Source of the DNA: Maratus speciosus
Lineage: Eukaryota; Arthropoda; Arachnida; Araneae; Salticidae
Assembly (NCBI GenBank): GCA_963932465.1
Contig: OZ010791.1
Span: 324,093,283 to 324,157,282 of the forward strand
DNA: 64,000 nt
Reading direction: 5' to 3'
Every line of letters begins with the position of its first letter. The first letter of the stretch is position 1. The position numbers and the translations under genes were made by a program. The notes beneath the pieces were generated by a model. That model searched no databases and had not been told where the DNA came from. It saw nothing but the letters and a program-made list of their open reading frames with translations. This document shows positions 1 through 10,908 of the stretch, piece after piece.

Positions 1-204
1 CCCAAACTTTTTCTTATAGAATATGAAAGTGTAATATTAGGACAAGCTAAGTAATATAGAACTTTACCGGGATATCGATGCTGTTAGCAGGTATAATCTG
101 TTAAATATTCAAAGTTTCATAATCTGCAACTTTTGAATTAGTCCTATCTCAAAACAGCATCACAGTTGAATAAAACAAAATATATCAGGTAGTAGTTGAA
201 CATA

Positions 205-509
205 TGTACAAAAACATGCAAACGAAAAATAAGTGGGGTCTCATGCTATTTTCAGAAGAAAAAAAATGACTAAACTTAGAAAAAGTCAGTGCAATAATCA
301 GGATTTTGCCCTACAAGGAGAAAGAGAAAAGGGATGTTCCATTTCCTCATAGTTGAAAAACATAGGAAAGGGAAAGTGAAACGGGATAAATCTTTTTCTG
401 ATAGGGAAAAATCCAGATACTGCACTGCCTTTTTGTAAGTTTTGTCTTTTTTTTTCTCCTGAAAATAGCATGAGACCCCACTTATTTTTCGTTTCCATGT
501 TTTTGTACA
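205..509. mobile_element. Small hairpin MITE at a duplicated TA
   Basis: The ends are TGTACAAAAACATG and its exact reverse complement, and the element is bounded by TA at 203-204 and 510-511. The arms pair over most of the 305 bp, with the best match in the outer 60-70 bp. It sits directly against the foldback at 512 and shares its TA, so it inserted into one target copy of that foldback. The frames on its minus strand are by-products of the palindrome. The TA duplication suggests mobilisation by a Tc1/mariner-type transposase, which is inference. Confidence 0.85.
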
Positions 510-511
510 TA

Positions 512-2057
512 CAGGGTGTCCAGCGAATAAGACCCTGATTTCAAAATTAAATATCTCAAAAACAAAGATCAATAGAATTGTGCGGACAACGGTTTGTTTA
601 TTAGCTAAGCTGTAAATATGTTATACAGAAGTTTCAAAAATTAGTTGCAAAAACCGCTAAGAGATGGCGCTGTAATCGCAATGCCTATAAATTGTGTTTT
701 GAAGTCCAGAGTACTAGCGTCTTATTATTAGATGGCTTCCTATGGAAGAACGAAAATTGGGAAAGACCACTTTTCGTTGGGGTGATGTGCAGAAGAGGGG
801 ACATCTGGTCAAAGCTTCAATTTTAGAGAATTTCAATTAATAGAATTTTCAATAAAAAGTTTAGCAATCATTATATAAGATCTTTTTAAAATATTTTATT
901 TGGATAATGTGCAGAAGCAGAGCCAACTGTTGGCAGAATTGAGATTTGTTTCAAATTTTGTTATAAACTACTTCGGTCCGGATACCAGTATCTCTGTGGT
1001 ATGTCTTTTCTCTCCTAATTGGTAGATCGTGGAATCGAATCCAAGGAGAGTAGGATTTTAAAAAGAATTGGAAATCTTTACTTTTTAATGTCTATTTAAA
1101 CTGTGAAAATGTTTGAATAAAAAAATCCAAAGTTCCTGGTTTTAAAATTTAATTAAGCTAAAAGAAACCCCTATTTTAAAAATCACTGAGCATTTTTAAT
1201 AATGATTCATAAATCATTTTTTTTTTTATTATAGAGAATGAATGAAAAAATTCAAAGTTTCTATTTTAAAAAACTTAATTAAAAAAATAATTTTAAATGT
1301 AAAAACTCGTTTTCATTTTCTTTTATCATTGAACACAGAAATATGTTGCAGCTTCTAGCGATAGGATCCGAAGTGTTGGAAAGGAATGCAGCATCCAAAA
1401 TACTTTTGCTTTGACGTTGATGATATGACTTATCATCAATTCCTTTTAAAAAAAGAAATAATTTAATGCACAATTTCTGTCTCTAAAACTTTGTTTATAA
1501 AGAAAAGATATATATGTGTTGTGCAAAAACCAAAGTATTATGCCGTGATTTAAAAATAAAGGAAAAGTGCAAAATTACTTTTTTATTTTTAATAATTCAG
1601 ATATAAACAATAATACCAAAATATTATGCCGTGATTAAAAATTGAATTTAATAAAATACTTCAATAAGTTCTTATATAATGATTTCTAAAATTTTTATTG
1701 AAAATTCTATTAATTGAAATTTCCTAAAATTAAAGCTGATGCAATAATTCTGTGACCAGATGTCTCTACTTCTGCACATCACCCCAATGAAAAAGTGGAC
1801 TTTCCCAATATTGGTTCTTCCGTAGGGAGCCATCTAGGAATGAGACACTAGTGCTCTGGACTTCGATGCATAGTTTACAAGTATTGCGATTAAAGCGCCA
1901 TTTGTTAACGGTTTTTGTAACTAAATTTTGAAACTTCTGTATAACATTTTTACAGCTTAGCTAATAAACAAACCGTTGTCCGCATAATTAATTCTATAGA
2001 TCTTTGTTTTTGAGATATTTAATTTTGAAATCAGGGTGTTATTCGCTGGACACCCTG
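512..2057. mobile_element. 1.55-kb foldback element with ~360-bp inverted arms
   Basis: The left arm (512 to about 870) and right arm (about 1683 to 2057) are imperfect reverse complements. The termini read CAGGGTGTCCAGCGAATAA and its complement, flanked by TA at 510-511 and 2058-2059. The ~800-bp interior is AT-rich with short direct repeats (for example near 1531 and 1613) and has no recognisable transposase. It is a non-autonomous element lying at the centre of the outer palindrome. Confidence 0.85.
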
Positions 2058-2210
2058 TATGTCCAACTACTACGTGATATATTTTGTTTTATTCAACTGT
2101 GATGCTGTTTTGAGATAGGACTAATTCAAAAGTTGGAGATTATGAAACTTTGAATATTTAACAAATTATATCTGCTAACAGCATCGATATCCCGGTAAAG
2201 TTCTACATTA

Positions 2211-2215
2211 CTTAG
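2211..2215. other. Target site duplication, left copy (CTTAG)
   Basis: CTTAG lies immediately before the 5' LTR and recurs at 8302-8306 immediately after the 3' LTR. A 5-bp duplication is usual for BEL/Pao elements. Both copies lie in the right arm of the outer palindrome, which continues without loss across the site. Confidence 0.95.
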
Positions 2216-2567
2216 TGTTGTATTTTCTGACTCAAATTCCAAACTCTTTGGTGCGAAGTAAAAAAGACAAGCTGTGTGAACTAAAGTGACCCATTTTTGT
2301 TTACGATTTAATTTTTATGTCATTTGTTGTTCCATGAATTTACTGCAGACGAGATGTACGAATTTAAAAATTGAAGATGTTTAAAGATAGTATATGTACC
2401 GTTTTTAGTGTTAGTTTTTGTCTATTAAATGTTTTGTTTCGTACAACAGTGTTTATATTCTTCGAAGTAAATACCTTAACGAGATCAGCCACAATAAAGG
2501 CGTAGAATTCACGACTCAGGTGAGAAAGTTTTAGATTAATAAGATACCTTTATATTTTTTAATAACA
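2216..2567 (+). repeat. 5' LTR of BEL/Pao retrotransposon
   Basis: The 352-bp LTR begins TGTTG and ends AACA, so it has TG...CA borders. It matches 7950-8301 along its whole length with about five differences by eye, near 2332, 2402 and 2445, which is roughly 1.4% divergence. The low divergence indicates a fairly recent insertion. An AATAAAGG-containing stretch near 2493 could serve polyadenylation, which is unproven. Confidence 0.95.
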
Positions 2568-2568
2568 A

Positions 2569-2588
2569 TTTGGCGCCCATACGTCGCG
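2569..2588 (+). promoter_or_regulatory. Probable primer-binding site
   Basis: TGGCGCCCATACG begins at about 2571, three bases after the LTR end. The leading TGG is the expected complement of a tRNA CCA tail, and TGGCGCCCA resembles lysine-tRNA-type primer sites known from retroelements. The exact primer tRNA was not identified. Confidence 0.7.
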
Positions 2589-2645
2589 CTTTTATTTGGT
2601 TGAAATATTATTTGATAAGTATTTATTTCCTTTGAGAATATTAAA

Positions 2646-5600
2646 ATGGAAAATTTAGATGCATTGAAGTCGAAACGTAAAGTTATTAAATCTAGCGCAA
2701 CGAAGCTCATGAATAATATCAATGATATGTTTGAAAAATCCGATAGTACAATTGATATGTTTTGATTAGAAGAATCGTTTGCACAAATTAATGATAAAGA
2801 AAATCAATTTCTTGAATTATGTAAGAATATTGAGGGAGAAATAAAAGATTTAAAAAGCTTGGAGTCAGATTTTGAATCCAACCAAGAATATAGGGAAAAG
2901 TTTATTTCCGTTAAAACGAAATTAAATCGTAAAATGAAGGATTTGCAGAAAGAAGAAAGTAATGTCGCTTCAAATTCGGCGGTTGCCCCTAGTGATATGA
3001 ACGCCTATTTGCCTTTTATGGCCAAACATGGGATTCGCGTTAACCTGCCTAAGTTGAATATTGAGAAATTTGATGGTAATTTAGAGAACTGGCAAGAATT
3101 TTACAGTCAGTTTAAATCAGCTATTCATGACAATGATGAAATAAACAAAATAGATAAATTTACATATTTGAAAAGTCTCCTAAAATCAGAGGCGCAAACT
3201 GCCATTCAAGGATTATTAGTTTCTGACGAAAATTATGATATGGCTGTAAATATTTTAGAGAGTCGCTACGGAAAAAAAGAAATGTTAATCAGGTCTCACA
3301 TTAATAAGTTATTAAATTTGCCGCCTGTCCGTAATTCTTCTAATTTGAAAGAATTGCGCAATTTGTACGATACTTGCGAAATACATATACGCAGTTTGAA
3401 ATCATTAGGAATCGAGTTAGAAAGTTATGGAAGTTTATTATTTCCTATAATAACAAAGTTAATACCGAATAGTTTAATGTTGAATTATAACAGAGAAAAT
3501 AAAGATGAAGCAGAATCGTGGAATGTTTCGAAGCTATTAGATTATTTGAGAGGGGAAATCGAAACAAGAGATCGCACATTTTCGTTTGGTAAGAAAGAAT
3601 CAGATGACGACACGAGATTTGGGAACAAGGTAGTTGTAAAAAAAGAATTTTCGGATAGGGATTTTGTTAATAGTAAATCATTTAAGCACAAAATGCCTAC
3701 GGCAGCTACTTTGAATACGAATGTTGAAAATAAATGCGTATTCTGTTCAGAAAGCCATGATATAGAAACTTGTTCTAAAACAATAGAAGAGAAGAAAAAT
3801 GCTATAAAGAGTCAAGCAAGATGTTTTTTATGTTTGAAGCGATTTCACCTAGTTAAAAATTGTAAGTCTAAAAATAGATGTAAATTTTGTTTTCGGAGGC
3901 ATAATTCAGTGATTTGTGAAGAAAGCGAAAATAAAGGGGAAATAACAGATACACTAGTTTCATCAATTCAAAATGGGAACGTAACACGAGATATTTATTT
4001 GCAAACCGCTACTGCATTAGCTATCGGAAAAGAACATAAATCGAAATTACATCTATTGTATGACTTAGGGTCTCAAAGATCATTTATACAGATTAACGTT
4101 GCAGAAAAATTAGGTTTACAAGTAGTGGGAGAAGAAGATGTTACAATTCACGCTTTTGGCTCTAAAGCCGCGATAAATCAGAAACGTAAGCGATACAGAA
4201 TTCTTTTGAAAAATCCCGAAATGCTGAATAAAAGTATTACAATTGAAGTGTTACAGACACCTGAAATTAGTGAAGCTTTACTTGCCGTTCCCGAGAAGAA
4301 AATACGAGATTTTGTATATAGAAATAAATTGCAATTAGCTGATAGAACCTATGGAGATTCAAAATATTTTCGATTATCTATTTTGATAGGAAGTGATTAT
4401 TATTGGAAAATGGTTACAGGGAAGCTTCGTAGACTTTCAGATGATCTCGTACTTTCTGAAACAATTTTAGGATGGACTGTTAATGGTTCTATTGCGTCTA
4501 AAGATGCTAATATTTTACAAACTTCAATTAGTGTCATGAAAGCTGTTTCGGAGCATGTCGAGTTGGATAGGAATACCGATGTAAATAATACTTTAAAGGC
4601 TTTCTGGGAGTTAGAAACTATGGGTATAAAACCAGAAAAGGAACAATCTGATATAGAGAATGCAGTTTTTGAAAATTATAATAAAACTGTTGAATTTAAG
4701 AATAATAAGTATCTAATGCAGTTGCCCTGGAATGAAAGAGTTGTTGAATTAGCGGATAATTATGAGTTAGCGAGAAAAAGACTATATAGTTTAAAGAAGA
4801 AATTTGAGAAATGTCCAGAATTTTATGAAAAATATGCCAATGTTATAGATAATTATTTAGAGAAAGGAATGGCAGAAGTTGTTAATTCGGAGCCAAACTC
4901 AGTATCTTACTATATGCCTCACCAAGCAGTTATACGTGAAGACAAAGCAACTACCAAACTTAGAGTCGTTTTCGATGCGTCCTCTCATTCTTCCGAATCT
5001 ATTTCGTTGAATCACTGTTTACATGCGGGTCCAAATTTAAATCCAGGTATACTCGATGTTTTACTTCGATTTCGATTACACAAAATTGCAATCACCGGCG
5101 ATATTGAACAGGCATATTTGCAAATTAGTTTAGATCCTGCAGATAGAGATGCTGTTAGATTTTTATGGATTGAAAATTCTCCTAATCCAGGGTCAAATTT
5201 GAAGTTGAAAACATTACGAATGACCAGAGTTTTATTCGGAGCGAAGCCTAGTTCATTTCTGTTATCTGCAACTATAAAACATCATATCAAGAAATGCAAA
5301 TCCACATTTCCAGATACGGTTGATCTGCTCAATGATTGTCTGTACGTTGATGATTTACTCGCTGGTGTAAATGAAGAATCACAAGGTTTGAGGTTATATG
5401 CTGAGGTTAAGACCATTTTGAAAGAGGCTAATTTCAATATGCGCAAGTGGACTACAAATTCCGAAAGTTTTCAATCGCAATTTGACTTAAAAGAAGAAAC
5501 TAGCCATGAAAAATCTACTCATACAAAGGTTCTAGGTTATAAATGGAATACCCAAGAAGATTATTTCAAAGTCGAATTACAGAATCTTTTGAAATTTGAT

Positions 5601-6254
5601 GATAAGAATAACGGTGTAACCAAAAGAGAAGTTTTAAAGATGATAGGAAGAATATATGATCCCATAGGAATTTTGAACCCTTTTACGGTAACTGCAAGAA
5701 TTCTTATGCAAGAAATTTGGAAAGAAGGTCTGAATTGGGAAGATAAATTGAATGAAGATATGCACAATAAATGGATTAAGTGGTGCAAGAAACTAAGTTC
5801 TGTTGAAGCTGCAAAGATTGCAAGGTATTATTTTGGTGAGTATTCAAAAGATGCGATTCAAGATCTACAATTGCACTGTTTTAACGACGCAAGTTCCAAA
5901 GCTTATGGATTTGTTGTTTATCTAAGATATCGTGTTAACGAACAAATATTTACTAGTTTTGTCATTTCCAAAGTCAGAGTTGCTCCAGTCAAGAAATTAT
6001 CTCTGCCAAGATTGGAACTAATGAGCGCACTAGTAGGGACTAGACTAACAGCCTATGTTAATCAACGTCTTTTCAAAGAAATGAAAATCAGTCTACATTT
6101 CTGGACAGATTCAATGATTGTTCTGCATTGGATCAGAGGCAATGTTGAAGAATGGAAGCCATTTGTTCAGAATAGGATTCGAGAAATACAGCAAAAAACA
6201 AATCCAAACTTGTGGTCGCATTGCCCTGGCTCAGAAAATCCAGCCGACCTGTAA
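2646..6254 (+). pseudogene. BEL/Pao gag-protease-RT-RNase H region, broken
   Basis: This is the first two thirds of a BEL/Pao polyprotein. The likely start is the ATG at 2646; the frame is closed by TGA at 2763 and then stays open to TAA at 6252. In order come a Gag region of DUF1759 type (about 3046-3560), a Cys/His-rich zinc-knuckle stretch (3735-3920), an aspartic protease motif (4062-4070), reverse transcriptase with YVDD at 5343-5354, an A17-like segment, and RNase H-like motifs near 5878 and 6099-6137. The protease triad reads D-L-G where D-S/T-G is the family norm, so protease activity is doubtful. Both stops lie in frame with flanking homologous sequence, so they are nonsense mutations and not true ends. 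Proteins of this family assemble particles and reverse-transcribe the element RNA in the cytoplasm. This copy could only be mobilised in trans. Confidence 0.93.
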
Positions 6255-7157
6255 ACCAGAGGTGAAAAAGCAGAATCATTTTTGAAAAATGAAGCATGGT
6301 TTAACGGTCCCAAGTGGCTGAAAGAAAATGAAACATTTTGGCCTCAAGAAACGAAAGAAATTGATATTAAAGGTGTCGAAGTAGAGAAAAGATCATCAAT
6401 GAAAACAAAAATTCTCCAAGCTAGCTGTGTGACTCAAGAAGAAAATACAATTTTTAAAATTGAAAATTACAGTACATTGACTAGAGTACTTCGCATCACC
6501 TGTTGGATATTCAGATTTGCAAACAATACAAAGATACGTGTAAGTAAACTTTCAGGACCTTTGAGTGCTGAAGAAATGTTGAAAGCCGAGAAATATTGGA
6601 TAAAACAGACGCAAGAGAAATGCTTTCCAGAAGAAAGAGAAGCATTGTTTAAGAAGAAATTAATCCCAAGAAAATCAAAAATTCTAAATTTAAATCCGTT
6701 CTTAGATGAAGATGGAATCATGCGATTAAAAGGAAGACTCCAGAATTCAAATTTAAGTTATTCAGAAGCACATCCAATTATCCTTCCTAGCAAAAGTCAT
6801 TTTACAGATCTTCAAATCAGAAGAGCTCATGAAGAAGTTGCTCATGCTGGAGTTGCCTAAACACTCGCCCAATTAAGAGAAAGTTTATGGATTATAAAGG
6901 GTAGGCAACAAGTAAAACGTATACTAAGGCGATGTATCATCTGTAAAAAATTCAGCACTAAACCTTACTGCCAAGACATTGCACCCCTTCCTCCAGATAG
7001 AATTAAAGAAGCATCACCGTTCGAAGTGACAGGAGCAGATTTCCTAGGTCCTTTATACCTCAAAAATAGTACCAAGATTTACGTTGTTTTATTTACATGC
7101 GCAGTAGTAAGAGCAGTGCATCTAGAAATTGTTATGAATTTAACAACGACCGAATTT
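6255..7157 (+). pseudogene. BEL/Pao RNase H to integrase, first part
   Basis: This continues in the frame of the upstream polyprotein after the TAA at 6252 and is interrupted again by TAA at 6858. It carries the integrase zinc-binding region, with the histidines in the stretch before 6858 (ending HEEVAHAG) and C-x2-C as CIIC after it, followed by the first catalytic Asp (GAT, 7038-7040) in the context TGADFLGPL. The frame is lost at about 7130-7158, where the downstream integrase sequence moves to another phase. This indicates a net one-base indel. The role in intact relatives is insertion of the cDNA into the genome. Confidence 0.9.
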
Positions 7158-7927
7158 TAATGGCCTTTCGAAGATTCATCTCACGTCGTGGTATTTGCAA
7201 GATTATTTACACCGATAATGCTAAAACCTTCAAGAAAGCGGACAGGGATATACAGCAGATATGGAATTTGATAAAGAATCCTGAGGTGCAAAATTATTTT
7301 ACTGAAAAAAGAATTGAATGGAAATTCATCGTAGAGAGAGCAGCGTGGTGGGGAGGATTCTACGAAAGATTGGTACGTTCAACGAAGATATGCCTTAAGA
7401 AAATCCTTGGAAGATCTTCATTAGACTACAAAGAATTTGAAACCACTTTACAGGAAGTGGAAGCTGTTTTGAATTCCCGCCCATTAACCTTTGTATCGAG
7501 TGATGTAAATGAGCCAACCCACTTGTGTCCAGCACATTTCCTGGTAGGGAAAAGACTGACAGCTTTGCCACCGGAAAAGAATAGGATCATTCTTTCTACC
7601 AAAAGTGAAGTAACTCGCAAATATAAATACAGATTAAACTTAGTAGAAAAATTTTGGTTGAAGTGGAAACAATTTTACCTAATGGATTTAAAATCTGTCC
7701 ATTATACAGATCACTCCAAAGGCATACAAGTAAAAAAAGGAGCCGTTGTTCAAATTAAAGAAGACAATCAGCCAAGGCTTTTATGGAAATTAGGCATTGT
7801 CACAGATATTCATCCTGGTAGGGACGGAAAGGTTCGTGCATGCACTTTAAGACTGGCAACGGGCAATTTCATTCGGCGAGCAGTCCAACACCTATATCCA
7901 TTGGAACTTGACTATGATAAAGAATAA
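7097..7927 (+). pseudogene. BEL/Pao integrase, C-terminal part
   Basis: The open frame holds the second catalytic Asp (GAT 7214-7216, in IYTDNAKTF) and the catalytic Glu (GAA 7364-7366, in WWGGFYERLV), 50 codons apart. The first ~16 codons are out of phase with the element and are not genuine integrase. After the catalytic core comes a DUF5641-like tail ending near HLYPLE, which is typical of BEL/Pao polyproteins. The stop at 7925-7927 looks like the natural end, being only 22 bp before the 3' LTR. The catalytic triad is present but split between two frames, so the copy is inactive as it stands. Confidence 0.92.
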
Positions 7928-7938
7928 CTTATCTTTCT

Positions 7939-7949
7939 GGGCCGGAGGA
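7939..7949 (+). promoter_or_regulatory. Polypurine-rich tract before the 3' LTR
   Basis: GGGCCGGAGGA directly abuts the TGTTG start of the 3' LTR. Its position and purine bias fit the plus-strand primer tract of an LTR retrotransposon, although the two C residues make it imperfect. Confidence 0.65.
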
Positions 7950-8301
7950 TGTTGTATTTTCTGACTCAAATTCCAAACTCTTTGGTGCGAAGTAAAAAAG
8001 ACAAGCTGTGTGAACTAAAGTGACCCATTTTTGTTTACGATTTAATTTTTATGTCATTTGTCGTTCCATGAATTTACTGCAGACGAGATGTACGAATTTA
8101 AAAATTGAAGATGTTTAAAGATAGTATATGTACCGATTTTAGTGTTAGTTTTTGTCTATTAAATGTTTTGTTTCGTACATACGTGTTTATATTCTTCGAA
8201 GTAAATACCTTAACGAGATCAGCCACAATAAAGGCGTAGAATTCACGACTCAGGTGAGAAAGTTTTAGATTAATAAGATACCTTTATATTTTTTAATAAC
8301 A
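7950..8301 (+). repeat. 3' LTR of BEL/Pao retrotransposon
   Basis: This has the same length (352 bp) and the same borders as the 5' LTR, and is followed by the second CTTAG target copy at 8302-8306. The whole provirus-like element therefore spans 2216-8301 (6,086 bp) and is structurally complete. Its reading frame carries several inactivating lesions. Confidence 0.95.
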
Positions 8302-8352
8302 CTTAGCTTATTCTAATAGTAAACTTTCATATTCTATAAGAAAAATTTTGGG

Positions 8353-8920
8353 GTATTATTGCTTAACTAAGATAATAAGTGCAGAAAGCAGACAAAAACG
8401 TCATTTTGATTGCATTTTGTGGCAACATAACAACGAAAATTAACAATGTCCCATGAAAGCAAGTAAATTTTACTGAGCATGTAATGTTATACAATTAATT
8501 TATGAGAAAAGAATTTTGGGATGCTGTTGCTTTCCAGAGATATAGCAATTCAAATATACTGGCATTTCAAGTTTCATGAAAAAAGGGATTCATGATCTCG
8601 AATTTTGACATTTTCTACAGGAAACAGGAAATTGTTTCAGTGCTTCAAAACTGCACAATATTCATTAAATATCATCTACTCCAACATAAAAAAAAATCAA
8701 GCAAAACAAAAAATACAACTATCGCACTTGTCTGATTTTCAAAATAATGTCTCTTAAATGTTCAATAAGTATTTAAAACTATGAATTAAAGAAATATTTT
8801 AATAAAGTATTTTATTCCAATCTTTAACACGCTTGTATCTATTTTCATTGCATGCTGTAAAATATGCGATTCTTTGAAAACGCCCTTTATGGGGCAAAAA
8901 AAAATCGTCTGCATGAAGAA
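8353..8920. other. AT-rich non-coding stretch
   Basis: Nothing recognisable was found on either strand: short frames only, homopolymer runs, and no repeat partner seen elsewhere in the window. Confidence 0.5.
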
Positions 8921-8923
8921 TGA

Positions 8924-9195
8924 ACATTCACTCCTATGAAAGAGTGACTATTCACTCCCACCAGGGGTGAAGAACCGCACTCCTTTAGCAAGAGTGAATA
9001 GAGTCTCCTCCGAACGAATGATTATCCACCCCTGTTTACAGTTAATATTCACTTCCCTGGAATGACTATTCACTCTTTTAGAGAGTCAAAATTTTCCCTT
9101 TTGTTCAGAGTCAATAGTCATTCTAAAGAGGTTGGGCATATTTTGACTCTGCGATAGAGTGACTAAACTCCTTTTAATTTAGAGTGTAAGTTCAA
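8924..9195. repeat. Cluster of degenerate GAGTGAATAGTCACTC-like repeats
   Basis: Short units of the type AGAGTGAATAG, TGACTATTCACTC and GAGTCAATAGTCA recur about ten times in both orientations, spaced roughly 20-40 bp apart. Each unit is itself partly palindromic. There is no open frame. It may be a decayed tandem repeat or a cluster of protein-binding sites. Confidence 0.6.
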
Positions 9196-10683
9196 ACTAA
9201 AGAAATTTCTTTATTGGAGAACTTTTGTATACTGAATTTTCAATACATTTAACAGTAAGGCCAGCTGGTTATTGTACATCGCAGGGTTGATAAACAATTC
9301 AGAGTGCTGTGATAGAACTCAACTAAAAACAGTGCGAGGGAGGAGAAGCAGATCCGGCCCCCATGCTAGGATGTCATATAATTGCCCCCAAGAATGCGCG
9401 TGGCAGCCCATTGGAATAAACCACATCTTGGAGACTATTACGGAACACACACCACGGAATTACTCTACCATCAGCCGGGAAAGAGGATCCCCTGTAACAG
9501 GCTACCTTTGTGATTGAAGCCAGCGGACAAAACAATTACATTAGTAAAAAATGTTAGTAAAAATAAATGGAAGATTAAAAAAGGGAAAATTAATCCCCTG
9601 CATCCTGTGCACTTATGGGTGACTAGGCCGGAGACGTCACGGCTATCAATATAATTGTCGAGCACAGCTCCGGCTTCCCTTCAAAAATTACACTTATTGA
9701 TAACACGATAGCGTCCAAAATATTTGACGCATCGACACAAAAAATGAGCTGGACGTTGGTACGCCCAAAATCTCGGCGTGTATTGAAAATCATAAATATT
9801 CGCCAACCCTAACAGCCTGAAATGTCGGCTCAAAATTTTCCCATAGAGATAATATTGCGAGTATAATTCTATATATTTAAAAGATAAGACATTCTTTTTT
9901 TAGTCATGTACCTTGACCTTTTTTTTTTTTTTTTTTTTGCACCAATTTTAATAATTCTTTTTTTTTTTAATGAAATCTGCTTCTTTGTAGATTTGCCCGC
10001 ACTAGCTATTTTTTTAAAATATTCCCATTTTTATATTTAAATTTAAAATTTTAAAAAATTCTATGAATTTGTTTCAAAATGGTAGCAATTGCATTACTTC
10101 CATTGTTGTAAAGAAAGAAAGAATAATAAGGTTTGCTTATCTTTATTGATGCCATTTTCTCATAAAATTCAAAATAAACTTTCTGAAAAAATTCAACAGA
10201 AAATGACGTCATGCTTTAATAAAATACTCATGTTTTCCGAAAAAAGCTTTTACAATTCAATTATTTTTCATTCATTGAGTTTAAGACGCTTGGTGAAATG
10301 CTTCAATGAGGCAAAATGACATTATATTTAAATGAAAATGATCATTTTCTCTGATAAAAGTAAATATTTTACTACGAACGCCTCTAAAAGATATAAATTT
10401 CTGGAATTTTACTCACCAATACAGAGATTAGAATCACAAGTCAAGAGTGCGAATGTTCACATGCAAAGTCGTAGTTGACAAACTTGATTTCAAGTTTAGA
10501 AATATATGTAATAATCACATACTGCGCATTGTAATATTTTTGAAATGGTGAATGTAAATATAAGAGATGCGTATGCAAATTATGAGAAGGTGAAAATAAG
10601 ATAAAGTTTACATTTTACGCGAAAAATAATTCCATGATTAGCTTAAGGTGAAATCATTTTTTTTTAAATTTTCAATCGGCAAT
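9196..10683. other. Intergenic; unidentified GC-richer patch at 9285-9680
   Basis: 9285-9680 is clearly richer in G+C than its surroundings and contains an 81-codon open frame (9272-9517). That frame resembles no family I recognise and begins in repeat-like sequence, so it is not called as a gene. The remainder is AT-rich with T tracts near 9920-9970. Confidence 0.4.
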
Positions 10684-10908
10684 TTTAAACGGCCCCAGAT
10701 GTCATATACGCACCATATTGGCACGATTATTTTCTGACGCCAATATCATATACGCAAGGGGTACTTAACTGGCCCCAAAGTGTAGTTATTTTGTTTGATA
10801 TGGTAACCCGGATGTTATTGTTTGTGCTGTTGAAGTTTCCCCCGAATTGGCGTGGGGAAAAAAATCGTGCCAATATGGGGCATGTATATGACATCTGTGC
10901 CTTTTAAA
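10684..10908. mobile_element. Short foldback MITE
   Basis: The left arm 10684-10744 and right arm 10845-10908 are imperfect reverse complements. Both contain AGATGTCATATAC and CATATTGGCACGAT (right arm read on the minus strand). The loop is about 100 bp and repeats part of the arm motif (ATCATATACGC). No clear target duplication was read. Confidence 0.75.

Larger units (their letters stand above)
1..8352. repeat. Outer palindromic element, split by three later insertions
   Basis: Bases 1-202 are the reverse complement of 2060-2215 joined to 8307-8352, with a few mismatches. Without the inserted elements this is a palindrome of about 405 bp with a TA at its centre. The left end is cut by the window edge, so its target duplication cannot be read. 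The central TA was used by the 512-2057 foldback, and the right arm was used by the BEL/Pao retrotransposon. There is no coding capacity in the arms. It is probably a non-autonomous foldback or MITE; the superfamily is not recognised. Confidence 0.85.

Noticed and set aside
957..1060. Possible pol III B box (GGAATCGAATCC) inside the 512-2057 foldback
   Set aside because: No A box at suitable distance and no cloverleaf.
9272..9517. 81-codon frame in a GC-richer patch
   Set aside because: No recognisable domain; composition of the patch makes a chance frame likely.
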